This document shows positions 45,816-57,189 of a stretch of 64,000 bases of DNA, one piece after another. The notes beneath the pieces are model-generated. The model did not search any database. It had not been told where the DNA came from and was given only the letters and a program-made list of their open reading frames with translations. The stretch covers positions 62,001-126,000 of the forward strand of contig JARBJD010000014.1 in the NCBI GenBank assembly GCA_033064195.1. Direction: 5' to 3'. The translations under genes were made by a program, and so were the position numbers. This DNA is from Blattamonas nauphoetae. Lineage: Eukaryota > Preaxostyla > Oxymonadida. Position 1 is the stretch's first letter; each line of letters begins with the position of its first letter.

Positions 45816-47034
45816 TCAAACTAACTGTTGAAAGACCATCGGAATGCGAGAAGAACGAAGGAAGTCCAGTGTTGGTTGGTGGAAGGCACCTCTTTTCATG
45901 ATTTTGATTAATAATTCCAATGTTGGATAGTATTGATTCCTCCACGACACGAAACGAGGATTACGCCAGATCTGGACGAGAGATGGTTCAGTCATTCCGG
46001 CTTCCGGTATTTGGTTCTCGTTTTTTTCAAGGAAAGGGTTGATCTCAAGTTGTCCGCGAATTTAAGAAAAATAAAAAATTAGAGCAGTGGGTGACATTGA
46101 TATGATCACATGAGATGGTTGTTCGTTCCTCAATTTCTATTTCTTCCTGCTGAAGACAGTGTGGAGTCTGCTCAACTGGACTCAAGTTGAAATTATGGAT
46201 TGATCTCAATCTGACCCCATTGACGATTGCTTTATTTTCATTCTAGCATCACTTGTTCAATAATTACTGGTCTTTCCTGCTGTTTCATTGAAGAATGATA
46301 AATAGAAATGGAATTGAAAGCTCGTTCTCATTGATCGCCCCTTTCTTGTTTTTTTTAAGTACCAAATACCGGAAGCCGGAATGACTGTTCCATCGGGATT
46401 AATACTTCATGCAGCAACACGTCTCGCACTTCTTCTGGATCAACATATAATTCTGTTTGGAATTGTTCCATTCGACGGGGTGTTGTGATCTGAACGGAAT
46501 CAAAAAAGATCCAGATCATCTTGTCCACAACCCAATCCTCTTCTTCCACAGAAAGATCCGACAATTGAGGGGTTGAAAGGAGGACATGAATGAGTTTGCT
46601 GGAGACGAGGCTAAAGATACTTGTTGGTGAGAATCGAACAACACATTCCTCAATGAACATGAAAACATCCCAGAACAACCAGTCAGGGGACGAATTCAAG
46701 AGAATTGTGACCGAATCCATAAAGTGTTGGAAGGGGTTGTCGGTAGAATTTGAAACCGCCACGATCAGATCGTCTTTTGTGAATATACGATCGGTGTGCC
46801 AGATCATAGAATAGAAGAACCATTTAGCTTTCCGAACTAGCTCATCACTAAATATGTACTCATCAAAGTTGTAGCCGTCTCTGATCATCGAGACAAGAGC
46901 GTTGAATGGTCCAGGAAAATAATCGGTTGGCATTTGTTCTTCACTAATATAGTCAAAGAATGGTTTGTATTCTGGATCTATGAGGGGATAATGAGAATTA
47001 GCAGAGAAGCATAGACACTGTCAGATGATGGCAT
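45816..47034 (-). pseudogene. Alpha-solenoid family, copy 6, with a miniature element inside
   Basis: Minus strand. Exon 1 is 47034-47019 (16 nt, MPSSD plus one base), the intron 47018-46972 (47 nt, GTGTCT to ATCCAG), and exon 2 from 46971. The frame is cut by the 399-bp element 45989-46387 and resumes at 45986 (PSLVQIWRNPRFVSWRNQ, then HQPTLDFLRSSRIPMVF) to a TGA at 45816-45818. Joining 16+584+171 nt gives 256 aa without a stop. The family C-terminal block (QTLEQEGF) is missing, so the gene is also truncated at about three quarters, and the adjoining sequence belongs to a broken beta-helix gene. More divergent than copies 1-5 (KPFFDY replaces SPFLNW). Confidence 0.65.
45989..46387. mobile_element. 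399-bp miniature inverted-repeat element
   Basis: The terminal inverted repeats CAGTCATTCCGGCTTCCGGT (continuing ATTTGGT) are present at both ends, followed by runs of A or T. It is flanked by TT (45987-45988 and 46388-46389). It interrupts a minus-strand solenoid gene in frame. No coding capacity. The CAGT start and 2-bp duplication resemble Tc1/mariner-type miniature elements, though TT in place of TA is unusual. Confidence 0.65.
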
Positions 47035-47163
47035 CACGGTTGTTGGGTGTTCCTGATTATGGGGTATCGATCTCCCCGAGAACACATCGAATGGACGAAG
47101 ATGAATGTTCAGTCATGCAATAGGTTTGAGGAATGACAATCAAAATCTTCTTCGCTTTTCGCA

Positions 47164-48657
47164 ATGTTCACTGAGACACTCGAAGCAGCTTCAGGAAACA
47201 TTCATAGTACCCGGACAAACCCGTTAGAGCGGATAAACCCGTTAACCATTCCACATGAGCACAGCAGTCCCCCCTCTTCACTAAAATTATCCTTCCACTT
47301 CCCGTTCATTACTCTCTTCATTATTTTTAAAATAGGAGTTACTGTTGAAAGAATGATTGTGAAATGGAATGAGAAAAATGTAAGTCGAAATGTGCTCTGA
47401 ACATAGCCAATGTCTTCCCAGGCGTCCAAGGGATGGTACATTGAGATGCAACCTCTTTGTACTCAGCATCACATGCAGGGTGTCGTGGCTGGTCATTCAT
47501 CGATTTGAAATGACCCATAGACCTCGATCAAACATCTGAACAAGAGACCAATCATTTCAGAAGTCAACTAATAACTTTCTTTCAAACACAACATATCAGT
47601 CGTCAGAATAAAAGGATCAATGTGAAGTGGGGTATGTTAGGAACGGGTTTATCCGACTTAACGGGTTTATCCGGGTACTATCAATGCTGGTTATAAAAAC
47701 AAGGTCGTGTCGTGGATGGGATATGTTGTCTCAGTGACCGACACCCATGTGAAATTCTGCATGAATCCAGCAGACTGTCGTTTCACCAACAATGACCTGA
47801 CGCTGAAATTGGACAAACACAAACAGGCAGGAAAACTGCGATTCTTCCCAAATCAACCGTCCTCTTTTGTCGGAAAACTGATGACCTATGGTGTGATTTT
47901 CCCCGTTTTATTGTTTCCAGGGTCTCTGAAGAACCATCAAGTTCAAGAGCTCCCAGCAGACAGTCGCGAACTGCCTGACCCGCACTTCACGTACGAAGAC
48001 TTCCTCTTCCTTTTTGGGTCAGCGGCACAAGACCTGCCGTCGTACTATTTTGAGCATTATTGGAAGGAGCGAGAAGTCGAAATCACTGGCCGATTCACGC
48101 AGACTCCACCCGAACGCGATCCAAACGCCAACCCCCCTCGCACCGAATGCACAGTGCCGGTTCTGGTGGTGAGTGGGAATGTGAAGGACGTGGAGTCTGT
48201 TTCGGTGCGATTGCTGTACGCTCAGACTCAGTTGATGTCGCAAGTTGTGCACGCTCACAAAACCAACCGGCTTGTGACGCTAAGGGCCAAACTCATGTCA
48301 CGAATGATGGTGCACACCGTCTCTCTGATCAGTGTGGGTTCACCAACACATGAGACTTCTCCACAATCAACTCGATCATCCCACATTTCTGCGTCAGCTC
48401 CTCCAGCCCACATCGACCCTGTCCGCATCCCTCCTCCCCCTCAAAGACCCCAACCCCAGCCACAACATCCTCCCCCGGCCGCCCCAGTTTATTATCCCCC
48501 TCAAGCCCCTCCCCAGATGCCACCCACACATGACACGCAACTGTACTATCCGCAAGATTCGTCCTTCGTCCATTCACCTTCTCAATCTGGTTCGGATTCT
48601 CGGCCCACCCTGGCGACATTCATTCTTGACCATTCTGTATGGTATGATCCACTCTGA
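47164..48657 (+). pseudogene. 341-codon gene with Pro-rich tail, split by a miniature element
   Basis: The N-terminal 46 bases (47164-47209, MFTETLEAASGNIHS) and the rest (47678-48657, NAGYKNKVVSWMGYVVSVTD onwards) join in frame when the element 47210-47675 and one TA are removed, giving 341 aa. The protein has a globular half with many beta-like stretches (VVSWMGYVVSVTDTHVKFCM, SSFVGKLMTYGVIFPVLLFP, VPVLVVSGNVKDVESVSVRL). A Pro/Gln-rich tail follows (RIPPPPQRPQPQPQHPP, PVYYPPQAPPQMPP), typical of a disordered scaffold or of binding to SH3/WW-type modules. I do not recognise the globular domain. No signal peptide. A second in-frame ATG lies just downstream of the element (47716), so a shortened protein could still be made. 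Confidence 0.6.
47210..47675. mobile_element. 466-bp TA miniature element with paired ACCCG repeats
   Basis: Flanked by TA (47208-47209 and 47676-47677). The left end CCCGGACAAACCCGTTAGAG is followed by GGATAAACCCGTTAA. The right end, read inward, is CCCGGATAAACCCGTTAAGT then CGGATAAACCCGTT. No coding capacity. The duplicated AAACCCG motif links it to the other TA elements of the window. Confidence 0.75.
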
Positions 48658-48712
48658 TTTTCATTTCTCAATTTGTTTCTTATCCATGAAGTCCACCAAG
48701 CTGGATTGTGTA

Positions 48713-50166
48713 TACTGCCCGACACGACGACCTGATCCGGCTGTAATTTTTGCTTTTTGATAGAACAAGTGAGAGTTGAGAGTTCCTTTTCCACTATCAT
48801 CAACTGTCTTGAGTTATACGTCTCTGTGATTTTTTTGGAAGATCAACAGTGAAAAATAAGAGAGAATGACATGAAATGCAACTGTAGGGGGACATACTCC
48901 GAACGACATGACACGTGATTCACATCCGATATCACCCCTGAATGGATCCCAGATGGTGAATGTCTAGTGAAAGATAGTAGCAGATTGAATGAAGAAAAGG
49001 AAAAGGAAGACACATGTCAACTCGTTCGCTCCATGTCTCTGTCAATGTAGTATCCAAGGACACCGATGCGCCGAACACCGACGATTAACAGTTAGTCGTG
49101 AAATGAAAAGGCCAGCCACAGCACGAAACCATCAAGACTTTGCATACTGTTCGAATTGGATTCAAAAACGTCTCATACAGTTCAGCTGTTCATCGAAAGA
49201 GAGACATCAAAATCAAAAAATCACACTGTTTCTTCCAACGATTTGTCAAAGTGTCTCGAATTGGTCTTCACAAATCGCACAGAGTTCCTCGCATTCTTCT
49301 CCATCATTTTCATAATCGCTGCGTCTGTGGAAATGAGACTCTTTCAAAATGTTTCTTTCATGAGCTTTGTCAGTTTGGCGATGTGAAGAATCTGTGTGAG
49401 AGAGGACTCGAGAAATTCAAGAAGTCATCCAGATAAAAGACACACCATGCTGAGAATCTGGGTTGTGTGATCATCCCAGCAAACTTGGGATTTGGTGATG
49501 TACTGGGATTAGTTGAAACTGAAAACTTGTCGTGACGGAAGAGATCATTGACGGAGAACAATGCCGTGATCCTTCATCACATTTCGCACTGAGGGAAGGA
49601 TGGACCCTCACCACCACTCACGGGTCCTTCTCAGTGATTGTGTTAGTTGAAACAAGAAAAAAGATAAAACTTCCAAGAATCAAACATGTCAATATCGGTC
49701 AGAAATACCTTCAAACACTATTTACCGACTTTAACCTCATCAAACACATTTCGTGAACGCTTGTATCAAGTCTTTTTGAAAATTATGCGAATTACGTCAC
49801 AAGGGACTAACTTTGTCTAAAAATCGTGCGAGGTGAGAAGCCGATCCCACAAGAAAGAAATTATCACAGCGTTCTCTCATTCAATGACTGCCACCTCGAG
49901 TGTTACTCTCATAAAGTTGAAACAAGTTAAAGTTAGAGGGATCGAGCAGGATGAAGTGAATCACGTGTCATGTCGCGAGGAGTATGTCCATCATTTTTTT
50001 TGTTTTACAGTTTTCACGTCATTCAGAATTTTTTGGTGTCCAATTTTTTGTCACAAGGTGTCTACCTCTCTAAATTATCATTGAAAGAAAATTAAAACAC
50101 ATTGTCTCTCTATTCAGAAAAATATCACCGTTTTACAGCCGGATCAAGTCGTCGTGTCGGGCAGTA
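48713..50166. mobile_element. 1.45-kb TA element with 40-bp inverted ends
   Basis: Flanked by TA (48711-48712 and 50167-50168). The ends TACTGCCCGACACGACGAC and TGATCCGGCTGTAA are repeated in inverse at 50127-50166 with one base difference. The interior has short frames only; a hydrophobic run (EFLAFFSIIFIIAASVEM near 49290-49340) is not assignable. It lies between the Pro-rich gene and the receptor gene and does not break a frame. Non-autonomous Tc1/mariner-like element by its TA duplication. Confidence 0.65.
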
Positions 50167-53100
50167 TAAATAGTAAAAAAGGGTGTGATCTAAATGCAAA
50201 AATCACTTGTTTTGCAGATCAAGACTTGAAAACCTTGAGAATGAATAGAATGAGGAATGATGAGAGGTGGACAGCTTCTCGAATTATCCATCTGTTCAGA
50301 TAAAGGGCATGATCAAACTCTCATCAATCTGTAAAATCATTGGTGAACATTTCTTTGTTGAACAATGATGATCTTTAATTTTTTGCTTCTGCTTGCTGGA
50401 GTTTCGACGTGTTCGAACTTGCCTGTATCGCCCCAACGCCTCTCGTCTGTTCTGAACACCAACGCGGACTTATCCAACTCTAAAGAATGTGAAAAGTTGT
50501 ATATGTCGTTGCCAGAAGGAACATACATTGGGGACAGCATCGATATTTCACACAGATGGATGGAACTGACAGGGGAGCCATCGAACGAAAATGAAGATTC
50601 GAAGACAAGCCTGATTGCTTCACCCAAGACAGAAATGAACTCAAAAACAGTCGATGAAGGGATAAAGCACTCTCGGATTTGGATGTTTTCATTGACAAAC
50701 TCAACACTGTCATTGAAATGGATGGACATTTCACTATTGGACACTTCTGCCGAAGAAAGATCACAGAATAACGAAGCAAGAACTACAAGACTGGCAATTG
50801 TGTCAAACAGCATGCTGACGATATCTGAAAGCGGAATTGAACTGTCACCATGGTCAAGTGCAATTCTGATTGCTCCGTCAACTTTGGAGGAATCAGCAAC
50901 AGAATCGTCAGTAGTGATAAAGAACAGCTGTTTCTCGAATGATGTTGGGGAGATGCGTGGTGTTGTTGAAACATCAGCATTTCCATCCCTTGGAGGGTCA
51001 GTTTCAGTGTCGATTGTTGGATGCTCGTTCAACTCCCAAGCGATTTTGGGAAAAGACGGAATCGGCCTCTCACTGACACGAACAGCTCGAAAGAGTGCAG
51101 GGGAGGTTGGGAGAATCTCGTCATCGCTGATTGGCTGCTCGTTTGTGAATATGAGTTCGATTGGCTCTTCCCGCCAGCCACACCTTCCACATTTGAGCCA
51201 GAAAATGTTGGGATGTGTTGTGTCGTTGACAAGTTCGCATTTGTCGGGATCGACGATCCGAGACATGAACACTGGAGGGTCCGTTTTGTGCTCGAATTGT
51301 TCGTTCTCCTCCCTCCTCTCCTCCCCCAACATCGACACCGACACCAACGAAGAACCATCCATCATCCTCGACGATGCCACCACTCTTGAATATGTGGATG
51401 GGAGAGAGTACAGTTTTGATTCCACCAACCTTTCCACCTCCGCCTGCTTCTCTCACTGCCACTTCAAAGGAGACGACTATAGCAGTTACCGCCCGCTCGC
51501 TTTCAACAACTACCCAGGCACCATCTCCATCCTCTCGTGCTTCTTTGATTACATCGAACGTCCTGAACAGGAAGGAGGGGCCGTGTTTGTCAGCGTCGTC
51601 ACTCGGTTCGATCGCCCTTGTTTCACAGCCAAATTATCGAACTTTTCGAGATGCTCCGCGCTGAGCAATGGTGGAGGGATGTCAATAAATGTGAAGGATA
51701 ATGTTCTCATCGAGTCGTGCCGGTTCGAGCGCTGTTCGGCTTGGTATAGTGCAGGAGGTCTCGATCTTCATGGACCCAGCAGTACAGAACACATCCCACT
51801 GATTAACATCGTTGATTGTGTTTTCTCACTTTGCTGGCCGAAATCAGAAGGAGGTGGCATACGGATTGGAGGATGTCTCGATGTCTCAGTTGTCGATTCC
51901 ATGTTCGACAACTGTGCCGTGTTCGAAGACGCTGAAGGCTCGAATGGAGGCGGGATTTTCGCGTCGGGGACTTCAGCCTTGAGCGTGGAGAGATGTAACT
52001 TCATCAAATGCTCGTCCATCCACGCTGGTGGTGCCATTTACTTTGACGGCCAGCAAGATCTCGTCATCTCTGATACTCTTGTGAAGGGATGCTCGTCTTC
52101 CGCGACTGGCGCTGTCTTCATCCAACACTTGAAGGATGGTGAGCTGGTCTCGTTCTCTCGTGTGTATTTTGATGGGAATACGGTTGGGACAGACAACAAT
52201 TTCTTTACGCAGGACATGGGTTTCCCAGCGACAACGACGAGGTTCCCTGATGTCGCTATTATATGCAACACACCGACAGCTTTGCCCTTCCCCACACTCA
52301 AGTTTGAGGATTGTTTCACCACAGTTAGTTCTGACTCAACTGGAATGATCGTCAGAGGAAACAAACTCGCGTCAAACTTGTACGAACCTAAGCGACATTT
52401 GGATACCGAGTTCGAAAACATTGGTCCACTTCTGACAGCCTCACCAAAGGCGAAAGTGAATGGGGAGACGGGAAAGATTGAGTTGGAGATTGAGGGGACG
52501 ATCCCACCGATCTCGCAGGAATATGAAGTGACAGTGAAAGATGACGGGAATGGACCAGAAACCAAATTGATAATGTTGTTCTCGGAAGGGAGAGGGGCTC
52601 TCTGCGACTTTCACAGGTCAATCAGGGACACTTGTTGGGAGAGTTTATTCAGCGACGGGAAACGCTGTGCCTCTCAAGTTTGGGCAGACATACGAAATTC
52701 TGTCCATCACACGCACGAACAATCAGCCGATCCTCTTCGTCCCTCTCTCTTTTTCTGTTCCAACTGAACCAGCTCGGATTGAATCGACGTCATCTGTTCT
52801 GAACGGTCCAAAGACAGAAGTGACAGTGACTCTGACAGGAAGAGAATTGTTCTCAGCGACGATGACAGTGAAAGTGAAGAATTCGAACTCGAATCGAGTG
52901 TTCACGTCGAGTTTGAAGTTTGTCGACACAACCAGCTGCACTGTGATTTTCCCGGCTGGTCAGACAGAAACCGACAGTGAACTCGTGTTTGGTGGATCGT
53001 ACGATGTTGTGTCAGTGGAATCGTCAGATGGGAAGAAGTCGTTCGTTGTGAACACTGGAGTGAAAGTGTCAGTTCCATCCGCTGCGATCATCAACTCAAT

Positions 53101-54629
53101 CACCTCGAAACTATCTCCAAACTGCACACACTTCGAGATTTCGTTTTCAGGATCCTATCTTCCTTCGGTTGGCTCATTCGTTGCGTCGATCTCTCCATCC
53201 ATCACGCTTGCGTTGACTTTTGTGGATGGAGTATGGACGACAGGATGGCTGGCTGATGGAGAGCAAGGGATGAAGATGAACACGAGTTATTCTGTGATGA
53301 AAATTGCGGATGATGTGAACGAAATGATTCTGAACAAGAAGACTTTCACAGCAGCCGAAGGACCAACACTCTCGTCGATTCCAACTGTGAATCTGAAGAC
53401 TGGAGATCTAAACAGCGTTGTTTTGTCGCTGGATGGACTTCGAATGCCTGTCTCGACAGTCGTTCCCTCTTTTGATCTGATCATTATTGAAACTGGGAAG
53501 ACAACTGAAATCACAATTGCTGTTTCGTTCAGCACGAATGCGATTGGAAGCGGGGAAGCGGTTGTGTACAAAAGTGGGAAATTGAAGTATTCGACTTCGT
53601 ATTCGGTTGTTCGGATGACGAGCACTGTTGTTTCAGCTTCGATTCCCTCCACTGTGACATTCACAACGCCTCCAGCTCCCACGCGAATCATCTCGGCAGC
53701 ATGCGATCTGGACTCAGAAACAGGAAAATCAGCAGAGATTGTGTTGAAAGGAGTGTCCTTCCCTCAATCGAAATCGTTCACATTGAGCGTGTTCGAGCTG
53801 AATGTGGCATCGGAGAAGATAGGAAACGCGATTGAACTGTCGTCTTCGTTTGCAGCAGACGGATCTCCGACCTCGCACACACTCTCGTCTCTGATCTACA
53901 AGAATGATGTTGCGAAATTGAAATACCAAACATCATATGAAATCACCAAGTTCGTCATTCCCGGTATCGACACGATTGTGGATTCGCTTGCTCGCTTTTC
54001 AGTTCCCTCTGAACCTGCTCGACTCATCAAAACTGACCTGGTTGCGGATCCCGGCATGAATGTCTCCACTCTCACTCTCACCTCTCGACAGCTCATCACC
54101 AGCCAGACGTACACCGTTGCTCTCTCTGGAACTCCAATCGAACAAACCAATTCAGACTCTGTTCACACACTCGGTTTTGAGGTGGAAGGAGCTCCATCGA
54201 TTACAAAAGTGATGAATCTTTATCCAGACGCCACACTCCGATTCAACCATCTCTACAAAGTTACGTCGATGACACTGAAATCGTCATCCACCCCAATCTT
54301 CATCGAATCTGACGAGTGCACGTTCTCGACGCCGCCAGAACCACTTCGAATCGAAGATGGAGACGGACGACTGAATTCGCCACGAACGGAAGCTGTTGTG
54401 ACTCTGACCGGCCTCGCTCTGAAAGCAGGATCGTATTCGTTCACTCTGACTCACTCCAACACTGCGAATTCACGAACAATCACTGGAAGTCTGAATTCAG
54501 ATGGCATTATTGAATGTTCACACACAGTTGAGGAAAGCAATTCGAATCGTTTGATCTTTGGTGAGACGTACACAATCACATCAGCCACTCTGAACACACA
54601 GCCAATCCTGTTCCATTCCGACATCACCA

Positions 54630-55158
54630 GAGAGAAGAGTGGTATGATCATTTAGTGTAAAGGTGTGATCCTTGGATCACACCTTCCACTTTTTATGGTA
54701 TGATCATTTTCAAGAATTTTATCATCATTTCATGTCGAACTCTTCTTCAAAAAAACATCGAAAGGTAGTGTAATTTCAGAATGATCAAGGTAATGAAGTG
54801 AATTAACACATCTGTGCACCACATTGAAGATCAGTCTTCTTCACTTCTTCGGAGACGATTTGTAGAAATAACATCATCTCCATTCGTTGAATTTTGAAAC
54901 ACAGAGATGGTACTTATCTCTTTTCAGCTAAAAAGAGACACGATAAACGATTGCAGGTGAAGTGTGAGGGTCGTTCTGGATCGTGCCACAAAAAAGTACA
55001 CTATGGAAACTCGAAATAATTATTTTCCTCATTTCACCTCATTTAGCGAGAATTAGTAGTTTTCTTGATAAAATAGATGAAACGGAAGAGATATTGGTGA
55101 AATGGGGCGTATGATCAATTTTGGTATGATCAACATGATCACACTCTTGTCCCTGTGT
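54630..55158. mobile_element. 529-bp MULE-like element, 10-bp target duplication
   Basis: Flanked by GACATCACCA (54620-54629 and 55159-55168). The ends are only loosely inverted (AGAGTGGTATGATCAT against AGAGTGTGATCATG). Inside the left end is a perfect palindrome AAGGTGTGATCC-TT-GGATCACACCTT (54660-54685), and GGTATGATCATTT is repeated directly on both sides of it. No coding capacity. It breaks the receptor frame between two IPT-type repeats. Confidence 0.6.
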
Positions 55159-55185
55159 GACATCACCATCTACATCCCTCATCCT

Positions 55186-57189
55186 TGGCCTGTTAAGCTG
55201 TGTCCAGTCGAGGTGGCAATGTCCAGTCCAATGTCCAGTCTCCTATTTAGGAGCCGAGGGAGTTCAAAAAACCGGGCAATGGGTGAAATCCAAGTCATTG
55301 CAACAAAATGACTCGAAACTACAAGGGAAGGTGTTCTGTGGGCAGATTAGAGATATTTCAGCAGATTGAGGTCAATTGTGTCCGGAGAACTTTATTATCG
55401 GATGGAAATGGGATGATCATTCCAAACCACATCCTTTTCTCCGCGAATTATCAATTCTACAAACATATTCTTGCAGCAATGATCTCAAAGATGGAATAAT
55501 TGACACAAGGCAAAACAGTGTGATTAGTGACGAATTAAGTGAAAAGAAGACAAAAGATACGGCAGCCGACCTTCAGCTTGTTGTGATTCTTCTGAATTTC
55601 CTTCGACGATTGGCTCAGTCTATTTTAGGGCTGGTTGAGATCTTACAAACATCAACAGCGCGTCTATGTATGACCAAAAAAGAGGAGGTGAGACCGTTAA
55701 CAAGTGTGATCATGATTTAGTGGGAGTTCTTGAGGAAAGCGATTGTGAAGAATTCCCGGTTGAAGAAGCTGTGTTCAACGACGTTGACTTCGTTGGAGCA
55801 TTGTCGTGTGGGGGGAAATGTTGAATTCTGGAGGTTAAGGAGAAAAAGAGAAGAAGGATCAATGTGGAGAATGTGAAAGAGTATGAAGAACGGAGATATC
55901 TCTTGAGAGGACAATGAAGATGAGATGAAATTTCTGGGAATTCATTCTGACAAACCTTGTATCGATGATAAATTCTTCTCTTCCATTGTTTTCGTAAAGT
56001 ATTTCATTGTCCTGAACTTTCGGTTCTTCTTTCTTCTCGACTTGTTTTGTTGATTCCTTATTTTCTTCACCGATTGATTCGGCCATCGTTTGATCAGTTA
56101 GAGTTACAACAAGTGCAACAGTGTGTTCTTGTTCAATCTTGTTCTGGCTGGGTTCTGGAGACTTCACTTCCTTTGGAATCACAACTGTCTTCGAATCTTT
56201 CTTCTCAACATCTGATTCCATATTCCTAGCTACCATCTCCTCTGATTCTTGCCTCTTCGCCTCGGCCTGTTTCGCGATCTGTTCAAATCTCCCTTAACTC
56301 CCGATCTATATGTCGAATGTGAAGATTTGAATGAGGAGGGTCAAATACGATGAAAAATGTCAAAAAAATGAATAAGCAAGAGATGCAAACCGATGGCAAC
56401 AGATCTCCCATCCTAGTGCATATTGGGGAACAATATGCCCGTCGTCTTGGAGGTTCCCTTTGAAAATACTCTGAGTCCATTTTCTACCAATTCGATGACA
56501 GTTGTTCATTTCTTCTCAGAGGAGAAGACGTACGACAGTTCGATCGTGTTGACTTTTCGCTTGTGGATGAATGAGCACACTGTTCCTGCAAGAGATGGAG
56601 AGAAAAAGTGAAGGAAGTGGCTAGAAATTGAAAATAAAGAGAGAAAACACTATCAACGGCGACTCAAACTGTTCTGAGTTTGGTCACATCCAGGGGCAGC
56701 AAAATGCAGAGATGAAGGCACTACCTCGCTCAAACAAAGTGATGAGGTCTAAGACTAATCAAAAAGTGAGAGATGGGTGGTAATATCACACCAACATCGA
56801 AATGGAGACGCAACAGTGACCCTTTATAGATGTCGATTGGACATCCAGGACTGGATGTCCAATCGGACAGTCCATTTTTGCCGACTCTTTGAAAACTTCA
56901 AAAACGGTATGCACTAATTGAGAAGACATCAGAACAAAAGTATCAGCGAAATGTCCAATGACATCCAATGACGTCCAATGGTGGGTGGATCAAGCAACTC
57001 GTCACTAGAAGAAGAGTATCATCGGATTCTCACCATTTCGCTGATTTTTAACAGACTATTCTCATTTTCAAGTGAAAGGAAACAAATATATGGAATGAGA
57101 GTAAAATGAACAGGATCAAAATTGAATATCCAATCGAAGTCAATTGTCCAGTCCAACGCTGGCACCGTCCAATCCAATTAACATGCCAA
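55186..57189. mobile_element. 2.0-kb MULE-like element, 9-bp target duplication, with captured exon
   Basis: Flanked by CCTCATCCT (55177-55185 and 57190-57198). Short inverted ends TGGCCTGTTAA and TTGGCATGTTAA. Subterminal GTCCAGTCCAA-type repeats occur at both ends (55201-55240 and 56830-57160). It inserted only 17 bases downstream of the preceding element's duplication, in the same receptor gene. It contains a minus-strand exon-like frame. No transposase, so a non-autonomous, Pack-MULE-like element by inference. Confidence 0.6.
55859..56296 (-). pseudogene. Captured charged coiled-coil exon
   Basis: Minus-strand frame reading FEQIAKQAEAKRQESEEM, VARNMESDVEKKDSKTVVIP, QTMAESIGEENKESTKQVEK and NGREEFIIDTR, then a donor (AAG before GTTTGTCAG near 55957). 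It has Lys/Glu-rich, coding-like composition. No start codon or partner exon is visible, so it is probably a host exon carried by the element. Confidence 0.35.

Noticed and set aside
50337-51437. 366-codon minus-strand frame opposite the receptor gene
   Set aside because: Antisense shadow: the plus strand has a signal peptide, beta-helix rungs and continuity with downstream domains, while the minus frame has no motif.
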